The notes beneath the pieces are model-generated. The model did not search any database and was not told the DNA's origin. It was given only the letters and a program-made list of their open reading frames with translations. From assembly GCA_023362775.1 (NCBI GenBank), contig JALMGJ010000015.1, positions 10,189,501-10,253,500 on the forward strand: DNA of 64,000 nt. Direction: 5' to 3'. Numbering within the stretch: the first letter of the stretch is position 1; every line of letters begins with the position of its first letter. The stretch is from Charina bottae (lineage: Eukaryota > Chordata > Lepidosauria > Squamata > Charinaidae). Positions 22,147 to 33,532 of the stretch are shown here, in pieces. Both the position numbers and the translations under genes were made by a program.

Positions 22147-24266
22147 ATATTACAATGGCTGAGTCCCCACTGTCATGAAAGAAACATACTGTAGAGCCTA
22201 TGTTATATGGTTTCTTTTTATTTCTCCTGGCAAGAATGGAGTTCATTTCCCAAATCACTGGGTGGAATAGGGAATGAGAATCAGAATGGACTACACATGG
22301 AGTTGTTTAAATGACTACTATGGAAGGTTAGACCTGGTCCTTGTACTGGGAATGTGGTGTGTGTGTTTGTGTGTATAATACACAAACACCACACACTCCA
22401 TACATATAGACCTCTCTCTCTCTCCACAAACATCCATATGCTTCCTTTAAGCACACAAAGACTACAGTTTACACCCTTTTTCAAAACCAGTGTTCAGGAG
22501 TATACACAAAGGATCACCTCTTAACTGATGTTTTCCCCTCCCAAGTCACACCACACACCATTAGTATCTTATTTCTGGGACTGAGGTCAAGCCCCTGAAC
22601 AGAAATGGCATTTGCACTTCCATCTCTTACAGCAGTTCAAATGGTAAATAATCTCATTAAATCTGGTGGGAGGAATGTCTGTGGCCCCAAACCTCTTTGA
22701 TGTTAAAGGCCATGTCGTTAACATGGCCTTAAGATTCTGCTTGAAACTTTCAAGCAGCCCATCAATTTACAGCTAATTGGGACTTTGATAAATGCTTTTT
22801 AGCCCTAGCTTGCCATTCTAATTGTCACCACAGTTGACAGACACTGAGTAGCAAAGCAAGGCAAATTCTATCCTGATGTCTTTGGAGGGTGAAAGATAAT
22901 ATATCCTGGAAGATATTATAGTAAGACATTTGCTGAGGATGTCGTACTTCTAAATTCACTTTCACTGGAGTAACATCTTCTGACATCTGAATGAACCCAT
23001 CTCTCCCATTTCATCCAGTCATCCAAGTCCACTTTTTTTATGAGGTCTTTCAAACCTCCATAAGCACTGCAGTTACTAACCATTAAAAAAGTTCTGGCTG
23101 AAAAATATAGTTAAACCTTCCCCTATCCCCTCTGTTTCCTTTGTAGTTTCTGTGTCAGTGTGACAATGCTGCCAGATCCCCTTTGTTACATATTTTGGAG
23201 ATAGATATGCTACTACCATTCCTATGTTTTACAGCAATTACTACATATCAGCCTGAACACACAAGAATCCAGCCCTAAGGACAGAGCATTTATTTTCTCT
23301 CCTTAAGAAGCTGATAAGTATATATTACCCAGCAGCCTGACATGGGGGTAAGGCCATCCCCAGATCAATAATTATTTAACTATTTTATTTTTTCCTTATT
23401 CCAAGGGAGGCAGATCTTTACAAAGCTCATAGTTTTGCTAACCCAACTTTGTTCCATAATTGCTGGAAGTTAAATGGAATTACTGGAAGTTAAATGGTTC
23501 AAATAGTGTTCTTGCTGCCCAACATATTGCTAATTCAGTATTGAGAGATGAAAAGTCATTGAAAGTAATTGAAACCCTTGATATGGGAGCAGGTGTACAA
23601 AGATGTTCACACTAATTGCTTAATCAAAAAACAATAACTAGTGATGTTAACCCTCTTGCTGATTTTTCAAATGTTTATTAATTTAGGCACCTGTGTTACT
23701 GTGCAACTATTTTAAAATATCTATAAGGTTATGCTATGGGTTATAAATTTATAACAGGAAAATTATTATTATTTCTTGATCAATGTTCCTAAATGCACAC
23801 TAACATGATGAGAAGTACATGATTTTACTGTAATGGTAATTGCAGTCTTTTGAGCTGTTTATGTATAATTGTTAAAATTTGTACAGAGTCATCAAACATG
23901 TGGATTTCAATTTAAAATTCCAGCTTCTGATTTTCCATAAGTCTGGTAAGTAAGAGTTGTATGTGAATAGGGGTGAGCAAATTAAACGAAATCCAGTTTG
24001 AATACTTTTCTGATGATTTATAAGAAGAATCGTAAGATTTCTGTATATGCTCAGAAGTCTTCTGATTTAATTAGATAGTTAGAATGTACTTTCCCTGTGA
24101 TTCAGGAACCCAGTCTGATCCTTCTTAACTCTTAAGCTTGTGTAAATATTAGTAGTAATAAAAATCATGTAAAGAATCAAAATACATTACTCCAACTTCT
24201 TCCTCTGTCCATCCCTGGATCAGGGTGAGAATGACCTATTTGTGTGGAATGAACTGAAGAGGATAT
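22147..24266. other. 2.1-kb unassigned stretch with several short hairpins
   Basis: A GT/CA-rich imperfect palindrome lies at about 22353-22395, and two tight hairpins lie at 22706-22757. No exon or repeat family recognised. Confidence 0.45.
22706..22757. other. Two adjacent 10-bp perfect hairpins
   Basis: AAGGCCATGT (22706-22715) faces ACATGGCCTT (22721-22730) across 5 bases. CTGCTTGAAA (22737-22746) faces TTTCAAGCAG (22748-22757) across 1 base. Six bases separate the two. The role is unknown. Confidence 0.8.
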
Positions 24267-24432
24267 ATTAACATCTGTAGCTCAGTGGTAGAATACTGGC
24301 ATTGCATGTAGAATGTTCCAGGTTTAATCCCTGCTATGTCTAGGTAGGGCCATAAAAATCCCTTCTTCCAACTCTGAAAGTCTATTGTCAGTCTGTGCCA
24401 GTATCGGGTGAGATGTACCAATGGCCTGACTT
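24267..24432 (+). mobile_element. tRNA-derived SINE (TAGCTCAGTGGTAGA head)
   Basis: The A-box TAGCTCAGTGGTAGAAT, anticodon-arm-like TTGCATGTAGAA and B-box CAGGTTTAATCCC are clear. The body ACCAATGGCCTGACTT matches the ACCAATGGTCTGACTC segment of a common reptile SINE that I recall. It is a diverged copy, distinct from the other two SINE families here. Not a tRNA gene: the acceptor ends do not pair and the sequence continues into a SINE body. Confidence 0.75.
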
Positions 24433-24841
24433 CTTGTTTTTCTAAATTTATATTGTGTCAGTAAAGTTGGAATTTGGCTAGAGAAGGGTAGAAATTCACA
24501 ATTGCTCCTTTCAAACTCTGTTTCTGCTCAACCAGCTGCCATTAGGTTTCTCAGTGGAAAAACATCTGGAGATTGGGTAGGAACTGCTGTTTCATGGACT
24601 ACATAATAGGACTATTGTAATGCTTCAGATTCAGTTCCAAACATGTTTATTGGACCAGGTGTGGGCATGAACATAACATTTGTCTACAGCTCTTAAAAGT
24701 AGCTGCAACTTTTCTGGAAATTTCATTCATTCACTCCTGTTTATATTCCATTTTTCCTCCACAAGCTTTTACTGTATACACAGTACTCCATCCTCCATTT
24801 TTCTGCACAGTTTGGACTGAGAGATAGTGACTACCCAGACA
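24433..24841. other. Unassigned stretch
   Basis: Nothing recognised. Confidence 0.4.
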
Positions 24842-24858
24842 TCACTTAATGAATTTCC

Positions 24859-25218
24859 TTTTTTGGTTTTTTGGTTTTTTTTCTATATAGTTTTTATTAA
24901 ATTAATTTTTAACAAAATAAAAGTCATAAGAGAGAATAAAGAGAATATGGAAAAATAGTGAGTAGTGAGAAAAGAAAATATTAAAAAGACATAGGAAAAG
25001 ACATGGAAAAGGAAAAGAAAGAAAAGGGAAAAATGATTATAAAGAAACCGCTTCCTACCTTCTTGACAGAGGTTATAGATACCCTCTCTCTCTAAGGTTA
25101 CATCACAGTTTCCTTCTTTCCATACACTACCCTTTCTAATCTACAAACTCAAAAATCACAAGTTTGTTTTTCTCTTTTTTCAGCAAAAAGTCCATAAGGG
25201 GTTTCCAGTCACTAAAAG
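24859..25218 (-). mobile_element. L1 3' end
   Basis: A 17-bp duplication TCACTTAATGAATTTCC (24842-24858) / TCACCTAATGAATTTCC (25219-25235), one mismatch, flanks a minus-strand insert with a T-rich left end (the A tail) and inverted AATAAAAACTATATAG. Its 5' end carries GCAAAAAGTCCATAAGGGG, shared with the L1 at 8018. Noncoding except for the last ORF2 residues. Confidence 0.85.
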
Positions 25219-25235
25219 TCACCTAATGAATTTCC

Positions 25236-26611
25236 ATGGCTGACTTGAGACTCAAAGCTGGGTCTCTTAATCCATATTTTGTACCACTATTCTGCCCTGG
25301 CTTTCCCATGGCAAATGCTGTTCTGTTCCTATCTCTTCTTTTTGCAAAGTAATTGCAAAAAAGTGGTAAATTTTTGGGGGGCCAAACTCACAGCCCTAGA
25401 ATTTTTATAGGACTTTATTCTGATAGCTTTCAAGGAGCCAGTGCAAAGATACTGAGATGAACGTTAATAGCTTCACTTTATGCTCTGCTTCTATTTTATT
25501 CATATAATGTTCTGCTTCTCTATAATATGAAGTCGCTGCCAGAGTCAATAATAAATATACGAGCATACTTAGTTAAGTTAATCCTATCACAAATCAGGAG
25601 TTATTGGGATGCTCTTAGCATATTTTTTTTTGCATAGGAAGATCTTGCATTGCTTAGACTACAGTAATGTCTTTATCTTGCCACATATTTTCAATAAGTG
25701 CATTGTTTTAATGAATAACTAATTCTGCTATTCTTTGAGAGCATGCCATTCTACAGAGCAAGGCAGTAAGCTGGGCTTTTGAACAAGATTGACGTACTAG
25801 TTGGAAATGTTTGATTATTCTTCTAGTAGCTAAATAGCTAATATTGTAAGCTATTTGTTTACTAGAAGGGGCTGGTTGCATTTGTCACTAGGTTTTTAAT
25901 TAGAAAGTGGAATGATAGGTTATAACAGGAAGCAGTAATAAAATTTAAAAAACCAAAAGGCTTCTAGGAAGTCATTCTCACTCTCCCTGGAAATAGTGCT
26001 TATTCTGATTTGAAAGGGGGAGAAAACTCAATTGGCCAAAGCTTCATTTTCAAAGCAGAGAGCAGTTCTTTTATGTGGGTATGGAAATGGGAGAATAACA
26101 ACACAATTGAACAGCATGAGCTGAATAAATGGACAGTATTAACCATATCATTCCAGCAGTCTCCGCAGCGGCCATAATGTCTTAAGAGTATGTGAAAAAG
26201 TAAATGAAATAGCACAGTGATTACACTGATTACAGCATTTCTAAATATGTTAGGATCTATTTTTGCTTCAGCAGCACTGTAATTATGCTTCAAAAATGGC
26301 CACACACTGAGCTGCTTCATTCTTACTGCATACCTCCCCTGCTCATTTATTTCAACTAATACAGGGTCCAATCTCATACTCAGTTGAGCATCATCTTCCA
26401 CTTACTAAATAACAACAGGGTAATGCATGTAAGGAAATCCTGCTTCACCTCTTTGTGTGTTAAGATAAGCCACAATCCCCTTGAATCCCTGTAAGGCAAA
26501 GGTAATCAGGCAATGCTCTCCCTCAGCCCACATAAGGCCATTGACTTAATTTCAAAAGCTCTTCAGAAGCAAACAACTCAAGCCTAGCTCTTACCTGACA
26601 ACCAGCTGGAT
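25236..26611. other. Unassigned stretch, possibly conserved noncoding in part
   Basis: No repeat family recognised. A minus-strand frame of 133 codons (26000-26401) has no recognisable domain. The 26080-26400 part is free of obvious repeats and is a reasonable place to test for cross-species conservation. Confidence 0.4.
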
Positions 26612-26695
26612 AGGAAGGAAGGAAGGAAGGAAGGAAGGAAGGAAGGAAGGAAGGAAGGAAGGAAGGAAGGAAGGAAGGAAGGAAGGAAGGAAGGA
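26612..26695. repeat. (GGAA)n microsatellite
   Basis: About 21 uninterrupted GGAA units. Confidence 0.97.
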
Positions 26696-29600
26696 CAAGA
26701 ACTGGTGGTACCTAACTCAAGAGAATCACTATCTCAGTGTGTCACAACTGCTTCCCATGGCTTTGAAGATTGCAGCAAAATATCCTTTGACTCAGAAAGG
26801 CAAAAGGAAAAAGGCCAGACTTTAAACCCAGATGTTGTTAACTGTAGTAGGCAGATCTTCCATTGTGTGTTTCTTCATTTTCATCTGCAGTAAATTAACA
26901 AATGTAGCAGAATGATGTCCATTACTCTTTTGTCAAGAAACTAGTTCTTGACTTAGAGTCAATAACTAGGGAATTGGGAATTTCAGCAGTGTCTGGAGTG
27001 GGATGTGTGAAAGCCTGACATATATAGACAGAAAATGATAGAATCTAATTTGGGTTCATCATTGGCTTGCAGTGCACAAGTATTCCAGAAGGTCTTCAAT
27101 AAAAAATAAAAAGATGTTAACTCTGCTTCAGGATGTATAGAAAAGACAGGATTATTTGATATAACTTGGTGGCAAAGTTAATGGAACTGACAATGAATCA
27201 GATACAGTTCTAACATCTCATTTACAAATCACATGTCTGAGTAGAAGATTTTCTCCATCTTATTCTACTTATATATCTGGCAAGCTTGCCTCAAAGGGAA
27301 ATGTGAGACAGCATGGCCTTGTTCATTGACTTGTTTGGAAGCAGTCACTACTTGATTCCTTCTCTTTCAAAAATTTATCCAGTCATCAATGCTTACACTA
27401 GAGGAAGTGGGATACTGAAGTCCCCTTCATTGACTTGTATAGAATACACAACAACCATTTGTCTTTAGATTTCCTTGTCCCCAAAGTATCATATGGAGTA
27501 TTTATTTTCCTTTCCACACCTCCTCTCTTTTCCTTTCATATCATCCCTATTAAGCTGCAAATCACTTTAAATGATCAGCCCTCTTGAGACTCTTGGCAAA
27601 AAAAAATATAAGCATGCTGCTGACAATTGCCAATTGGTATTTTGGTGACCTTTTTCACCGTATTTTTCAAATAAATCAGAGGAAGGAAATGACGATGCCT
27701 GAATAATAAATGGGAATATAAAAGAAATCTAACAGAATGGGCTTAGCTATAAACACAGGCAGCTGTGAATGAACACAACCTGTCCTGCAGGGCAAGAAGA
27801 GTTTACATTCTAACAAACATTCTGAGAGGCTGTATAAAAATCATCATATACTAGGGGCAACTAGATATAGGGTGGAAATGTATATTTCAGCATATTGGTA
27901 TATAGTTTAATGAGCTTTCCCATTGCCCAAAGAACTTGGCAGGTGTTTTTTTTTAACTAGTTTAGGTGCTTCTAGCCCCCATCAATGTGAAAGAATAGTG
28001 GTTCTCTATGCCATGGTTCATTAGAAGGAATGTAAGTGTGTGTGTGTGTGTTTACCTGTGGAATACATTGATCTATGAAGGCAATTGCTTCTGTCTGCAG
28101 TTAATTACAATATTGTAATTAGTTGGTTGAAAGTGCAAGTAGTTAAGGGTTACTATCTGTGCTCCTGATCCTGAGAGGCTACACAAGGGCCAGAGAAGAT
28201 GACAACAAAGCCTGCTGCAAATTCACATTGTAATAAAACTTTGAAGAGACACAGAGATGAAAGAATTTGCTAATTTATCCTGTCAAATGTAGAGAGAGTG
28301 AGAGAGAGACTGAAGATAAGATTAATTCTTCCTCCTCTTCCTATCTGGCCATAATTACTCTGGATTTTTCATAGTACAGGAGCTCAATACATAATAAATT
28401 AAAGCTTATGTTGTCAGGTTTTGTCCATATTTTTGTAAGGCGTACAGATACATTTTATTTATTTGGACATAAGGGATCGCACAACTAAAATAGCAAAGCA
28501 AAATAAAATCCACAAAAGGCCCTTGCATAGAAACCTCTGACAGGTAGGTAAACAGACAGACAGACACTCCAAAGGAGTTTAGAAGAGAACAGTTTAAACA
28601 GTTTTCTGTTCAAAATAACATCACAACAGTAAAACCAATCACTACACAAAGAACAAAGACTTTTTTAAAGGGAAAAATAGCAAAAGAACAGAAAAAAAAC
28701 AAAGACAGTCTGGTCCTGATGCTGCTGCTATTCCATAAATGCCTAGATGATTGACATTCTGCCTTTTGGACCATCATAAACACCTTAATTAGTGCCAAGT
28801 GAACAGTATAGTTCATAAAAATCCTGAAACAAAGAACAAAACTAAAATCAGTAGCAGTAAACTATAAGATTACTTATTGGGATGGGAATTGCAGAACGGG
28901 AAATTTTGAAGGGAGTTTCATCACCAGGGCTGTAGATACTTAGTTTTCTCGTTCACTTTCAGCTGACAACAGGGAGGCTGTTGAAGTTAGGAACTGTTGT
29001 TTGTTTCCATAATGGATGGGTGATAGGCTAAAGCAGTCAGACTTTGAAGTGGACAAGAGAAAGTACTGTTGCTCACTAGGAAAGATGTGTTAGGTTCCCT
29101 TGGAAATAATAATATTTTCACAAAGTGTTTCCAAAAGTCAAGAAAGAGAAAGTGATTGGCCAAAGACAGTTGCAAATATCCACCCCACCCCACAATAAGC
29201 CATCTCTCATATATAGGAATTAAAAAAATAAAGTCACCTTCAGGTTGAATTGCATAAACACATCCATGCAGTTTCCTTGGCAGTGATTTGCGATTTTCCC
29301 TCTTCCAAGATTTATTATTTTTACAAAATTGGGAGTTATGTGTATTAACAAGCAACAGTTGACACATATATTGTACAGCTTGCAGTGATGTTTCATTATG
29401 TCTCCAGAGTCAATATGAAAGTTCATTTTTAAGTATTTATTGAAAGGATCCATTTAAGGGGATTAAAGTTCAGAGTCCCCTGTATATTATTTGCCAAAAA
29501 TCAGGACAAACTGCACATTTAATTATTGTGTACTCAGAGGTTGATAATCACGGGAGATCAAATATACAGCTTGGCTGATTCAGAAAGTATTTTTAATAGG

Positions 29601-30726
29601 GTGCTGTTAAATTATAGAGCTAAACATTATTAGATATATTTATTCATGAAAGCTAATTTGATATGTTACAAAATAAGCCAATACATGGTATAACCTCTTG
29701 CAGTCTAATTTCCATGGATGAGCTCTTGCATATTTAATATCCTTTGAGGATATATTTTAACCTACTCTAATTACTGCTTTCATCTTATTTTGCATTCAGG
29801 AAGACATAGGTGTTTAGGCTAAAATAATTTAATAATGTTATGACCATACATACGAAGTAACTCTAGCTTACTTAACTAGAAACTTTTAATGTATACAGCC
29901 TAATCTAGAACAGTCAATTCAGTAACTGTTACATTTGTCTAGCAGACCTTTACACCACAAAGCACAGATATTGCATCAAGGCTACAAACGGAGATTCTGA
30001 CTACAAATGTGAACTAACTTTTGTCTCTTGCGTACTTTCTTCATTGGACTCCTTTCTTCTCTGATGATTTTCAGAAATAAATGATTATTAGAGTCCAGAA
30101 TAACTGGCATTACTTAAGAATTCTGCTTTGGGCCATGGGCCTTCAGGATGGCTATTAATTGGAGCAGGGCTTGTAGAGACCATTTCAACTTCAGTTTATA
30201 TTCCTAGGACAAGGCCTGAGATTCAGCCCTCCTTGGTATTATGGCCAAGGAAGACCTGTGCTTTTTTCAAAGGGTCTTTCAGGATTTGAAATTTAAATTA
30301 ACGAGGAAGAACATAAAATTTAGTTTATTCTTTCAAACTTGTGTGTGTCTATATGGGCAGGATATGCATATTTTAAATGAATATTCATATGAAATGAGCA
30401 TATGAGAGAATGAAATATTTCACCTTTTTGTATTGAGATTCACACACGTATCCAGATGGACCTTCACAAAACTCCAGTAAGAATTCTAAAGAGACAGTAC
30501 TTTCATTAAGTGAACTCCTTTACTATCTGCAAGTGTTCAGGGTTACTAAAACCCTTCATTGGGTTCCATGGCCTTCTAGTCCATCTAGGTGCTGAACAGG
30601 TTGCAAGGAGACAGTATTGTGAAGTTTTTGTTAATGTAACTATTAAAAATGTTCAGCTTTGTGAGTGTTGTTTCTCCTCTCATTTGTTAATGAAGCCAGG
30701 CTTCAACAAAGGACATTAGTTAATTA
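26696..30726. other. 4-kb unassigned stretch
   Basis: A GT run lies near 28036-28052 and a CAGA run near 28553-28566. Frames up to 126 codons (28987-29367, minus) have no recognisable domain. No repeat family, RNA gene or splice-flanked exon recognised. Confidence 0.45.
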
Positions 30727-30734
30727 CTATATTC

Positions 30735-31048
30735 CAGAGTTTCTCAACCAGGGTTCTGGGGCACCCTAGGGTTCCACGAGATGTCACTAGGGGTTCCCTG
30801 GGAGATTATGATTTATTTTAAAAATTATTTCAAATTTGGGCAACTTCACATTGAAGAGGTAAGTTTTGTTCTTTATTTTTAGTTTAAGAACACTGTTAAT
30901 GCATATACAGTATACAGGCCTACGCATGAAACAAATATAATAATTTTGTAACTTCTGGCCTACATTTTAGCCTGAATGTGCAGGGGTTCCCCAAGGCCTG
31001 AAAAATATTTCAAGGGTTCCTCCAGGGTCAAAAGATTGAGAGAGGCTG
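30735..31048. mobile_element. 314-bp nonautonomous hAT transposon
   Basis: Perfect 8-bp target duplication CTATATTC at 30727-30734 and 31049-31056. The ends are CAGAGTTTCTCAACC and, inverted, CAGCCTCTCTCAATC, a hAT-type CAG start. Inside each end is a GGTTCC-containing subterminal motif (GGGTTCCACGAG, GGGGTTCCCTGGG, AGGGGTTCCCCAAGG, AAGGGTTCCTCC). No coding capacity. Confidence 0.9.
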
Positions 31049-31082
31049 CTATATTCTATATTAATTAATCAATCAATATTTT

Positions 31083-31225
31083 GTGTATTGTCGAAGGCTT
31101 GAGCACAGAAAGAGCCTTCTGTCTGTGCTCCTGCCCTCTGAAGATGCTGGCCACAGATGCTGGCGAAACGTTAGGAACCACAACTTCCAGAACACGGCCA
31201 CACAGCCCGGAAGACCCACAACAAC
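31083..31225. mobile_element. Penelope-like end fragment, 143 bp
   Basis: Flanked by a perfect 13-bp duplication CAATCAATATTTT (31070-31082 and 31226-31238), so it is an independent insertion into the LINE tail. The sequence GTCGAAGGCTTGAGCAC, CTGAAGATGCTGGCC, GGCGAAACGTTAGG and GGCCACACAGCCCGGAAG is a short module that I associate with the terminal region of Penelope-like retroelements; that family link is from memory. No reverse transcriptase is present. Confidence 0.6.
31135..31175 (+). other. Hammerhead-ribozyme-like motif A
   Basis: Core CTGAAGA (31138-31144), one extra T, a 6-bp stem GCTGGC/GCTGGC (31146-31151 with 31159-31164, two G-U pairs), a 7-base loop, then GAAA (31165-31168) and CGTT. 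A 3-bp outer stem CCT/AGG (31135-31137 with 31173-31175) closes it. The extra base after CTGANGA departs from the canonical core, so activity is uncertain. Confidence 0.45.
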
Positions 31226-31300
31226 CAATCAATATTTTATTACGGTCACAGACCAGAATTACAAATAAAATACAAATTTATACAAATACGGATAAAAATG

Positions 31301-31343
31301 CATTAAAATAAAATAAAATAAAATAAAACAAAACAAAACAAAA
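31301..31343. repeat. (ATAAA)n/(CAAAA)n A-rich tract
   Basis: Pentanucleotide repeats on the plus strand within the 3' UTR of the minus-strand R4-like LINE. Confidence 0.85.
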
Positions 31344-32498
31344 CATGATAATATTAATGGTGGGATCATCAGTGGGCAATCAAAGTCTGCCTAATTTTAC
31401 AGACAGTATAACAAAATTTAGCCACGTTCAAAGAAACTGAATCATACTGATCAGATAGCAACAAATGTACATTAAAAAGGTAAGAATTTTCCAGGTATTT
31501 TCTCAAATAGGGAGTTATAAAATGGGTCCGTGAATCCTTATAGAAGGTACAGTATAGCAGGACATGAGCTGTAGTTTCTATAGCCCCTATAGTCCACAGG
31601 GGCACAATCTCAGCTCATATGGAACTTTTTTGTATCAGCCCTCCAAAACTGCTGTGGGAAGAACATTGCAATGTGCTAGAGTTAATGCCCTTTGGAATTT
31701 GGAGACAGTTATATAATGTAAATATTGTGCCGGTTTATAAAAATGAGCTTGACTGCTCAGGAAAACGTTCTTAGGTACAGCAGACAGGTCCTGTTGGACT
31801 TCCAGATCTTTGATACATTGTTTAAATGCACTAAGTGCATGCTCATAGCCCATTATTAGGAACACCTCCCTGGAGAAGCCAAGATGTTGCAGTTTTTGTG
31901 GAATAGTCCTGGACCATACTGATTTATAATTGTCCTCAATAAGGAAAGAACTCAAACCTGTGAGAAAGAACAGTAATTTCAACCAATGTACTATAGCAAA
32001 AGTCCATGTGCCTCTTTCGACTTTAGACAGCCCTGCCTCACTCCTTAATGCTACATTTGGAACTCAGGGCTACCTGGAATGTAGCCCTTAGGAATCTGGA
32101 TTGAACCCTTTCCAGGGGAGTAAAGGAAGCGTAAGGTCCTAGCTGGGCACCAAAGAGTAGTTGTACCTCAGCCTTAGCTGAATATAGCTTCAGTGCTGCT
32201 GGGATATGCTGTGCTCCTCTAGTAAAATGAAAGGATTGAATTGCGGCCATTGGTTTTTGAGCATTTTGTTTTGATGTGCACTGCATTAGTGGAGCTATGG
32301 AAAAACATGCCCAAGTATTTAAAGGATTGTACTTGTTCAATATTCTGGCCATTTATCCTCCAGCCATGCAGTTTAGGTCTCTTTGCAAAGATCAAAATCT
32401 TAGTTTTGCTATAGTTAATTTCAAGCGCTTCCTCAGAGCAGTAACTGGCCAAAGCATTCAGGGCTCGTTTAAGTCTGTTGGAAGGAAATCTTAACAAG

Positions 32499-33525
32499 GG
32501 TTCGTCCTGAGCCGGGAATGAAGAAGCACAGACAATTTGCTTGAACAGAGGTGATAGCTTTGTTGTCTGAGAGCATGAAGTATGGGGAAAAAAATCAGCT
32601 GTCGGCGGTGCCCACCCTTGTATTTCCCCCACAAGCTCTTTATATAGGAGAGCTTGGCAGTTGTTATGCAAAGGTGTTCCCGCCCTCTAGGAACTTGAGA
32701 AAAGTGCAGTTTACCGGATTTCAGAGAGGAGGCACTCTGTGGTCAGGCCCCCTGCTGTTTGTGTTTCCTGTTCTGATGGTCTGGGTTACCTGCGGGCTGT
32801 GTCTTTGTCTACTAGCCTGGAAATTTCACCTTGGAAGGAATCTTTTGTGACTGGATTATGGAGATCTCTTTGGCTGTTCACTTGAATGGGCTCTGCTAAA
32901 TTCTGTGAATGAGTGACCTTTTGTTTTCCAAAGTTTCTGATTAAATCGGAAGGCAATCCTTTGTCTAAACAGTTGGGCTTCCTTTTACAATTTAATCTCT
33001 GGCATCTTCTTTTGAATCAAGCCGTTCTATTTTGTAACTTTTAACCTTTTACCTTGCTCAAGGGGAAGGCAATATTGCAGGAAGACAGTGTTCTGGGGGG
33101 AGATGTCAGGGTTCAAAGTTGAATCCTGTCATTAATCATGTAGTGTTAGTGTTAGCTTGTGGAATGTGAGAAGGGGGCGAGCTGTGCCAAGCATGGGGTT
33201 GTGGTTTCCATCGGAGACTGCGAAATGTGGTGCAAAGGTCCTCCACCTGCAGGAGTTGGAGAGAGGCCTGGGAATTGAGAGTGAAAGCAATGGACATTGA
33301 CATCACAGGTGCAAAGAAATTGGCACGCAGGGGGGAGAGTTTAGTTAGGGCTGTTTGGTGCGAATCCAGCATTTGGATCTTTGGGAGTGCTTTGATTTAC
33401 ATGTATCCTTAATAAAGCTTATTCTGCATTTCAATGAAGTGCATTGAGAAGTGTTTATTGGGGCATTGAAGTTGGAGTCATTACAGGAGACAACATGGCG
33501 GGCAGGGAGAGATCTTAATTTCTTC
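32499..33525. mobile_element. LTR-bearing insertion inside the LINE RT
   Basis: TAACAAG occurs on both sides (32492-32498 and 33526-33532), and the LINE coding sequence continues across, so about 1.03 kb was inserted or inserted in steps. It contains an LTR-like block at 33104-33485 preceded by a purine tract. It also has a TATATAAAGAGCTTG promoter-like site on the minus strand near 32640. No protein domain is recognisable. The parts may come from more than one LTR element; I cannot resolve the order. Confidence 0.5.
33104..33485 (+). repeat. Probable LTR (382 bp)
   Basis: Starts TGTCAGGG directly after the purine tract GGGGGGAGA and ends GTCATTACA, giving TG...CA limits. TTAATAAAGC at about 33410 is a plausible poly(A) signal. 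The purine tract upstream suggests a 3' LTR or a remnant of an element in plus orientation. No gag, pol or env sequence is visible. Confidence 0.55.
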
Positions 33526-33532
33526 TAACAAG

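Larger units (their letters stand above)
31057..32498 (-). mobile_element. R4-like LINE: RT end, C-terminus and 3' UTR (part 1)
   Basis: Minus-strand fragments in order from the right: KRALNALASYCSEEALEINY, SKTKILIFAKRP, FKYLGMFFHSS (RT and thumb), LLFGAQLGPYASFTPLERVQ and IGAIETTAHVLLYCTFYKDS (the C-terminal Cys/His region). The 3' UTR ends in the inverse of CTGGTCTGTGACCGTAATAAAA and a TTGATT-type tail. ATAAA repeats lie at about 31301-31343. The catalytic box is in part 2 (33533-33640). Several frameshifts make it dead. A Penelope-like piece sits in its tail (31083-31225). Clade assignment is tentative. Confidence 0.75.

Noticed and set aside
22353..22395. GT/CA palindrome as a regulatory hairpin
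   Set aside because: Low-complexity GT and CA runs easily pair; the arms are imperfect and carry an indel.
24267..24340. tRNA gene-like A and B boxes
   Set aside because: Part of a SINE: no acceptor-stem pairing and a SINE body follows.
26000..26401. 133-codon minus-strand frame
   Set aside because: No domain or splice context; probably chance. The DNA is kept as a conservation candidate only.
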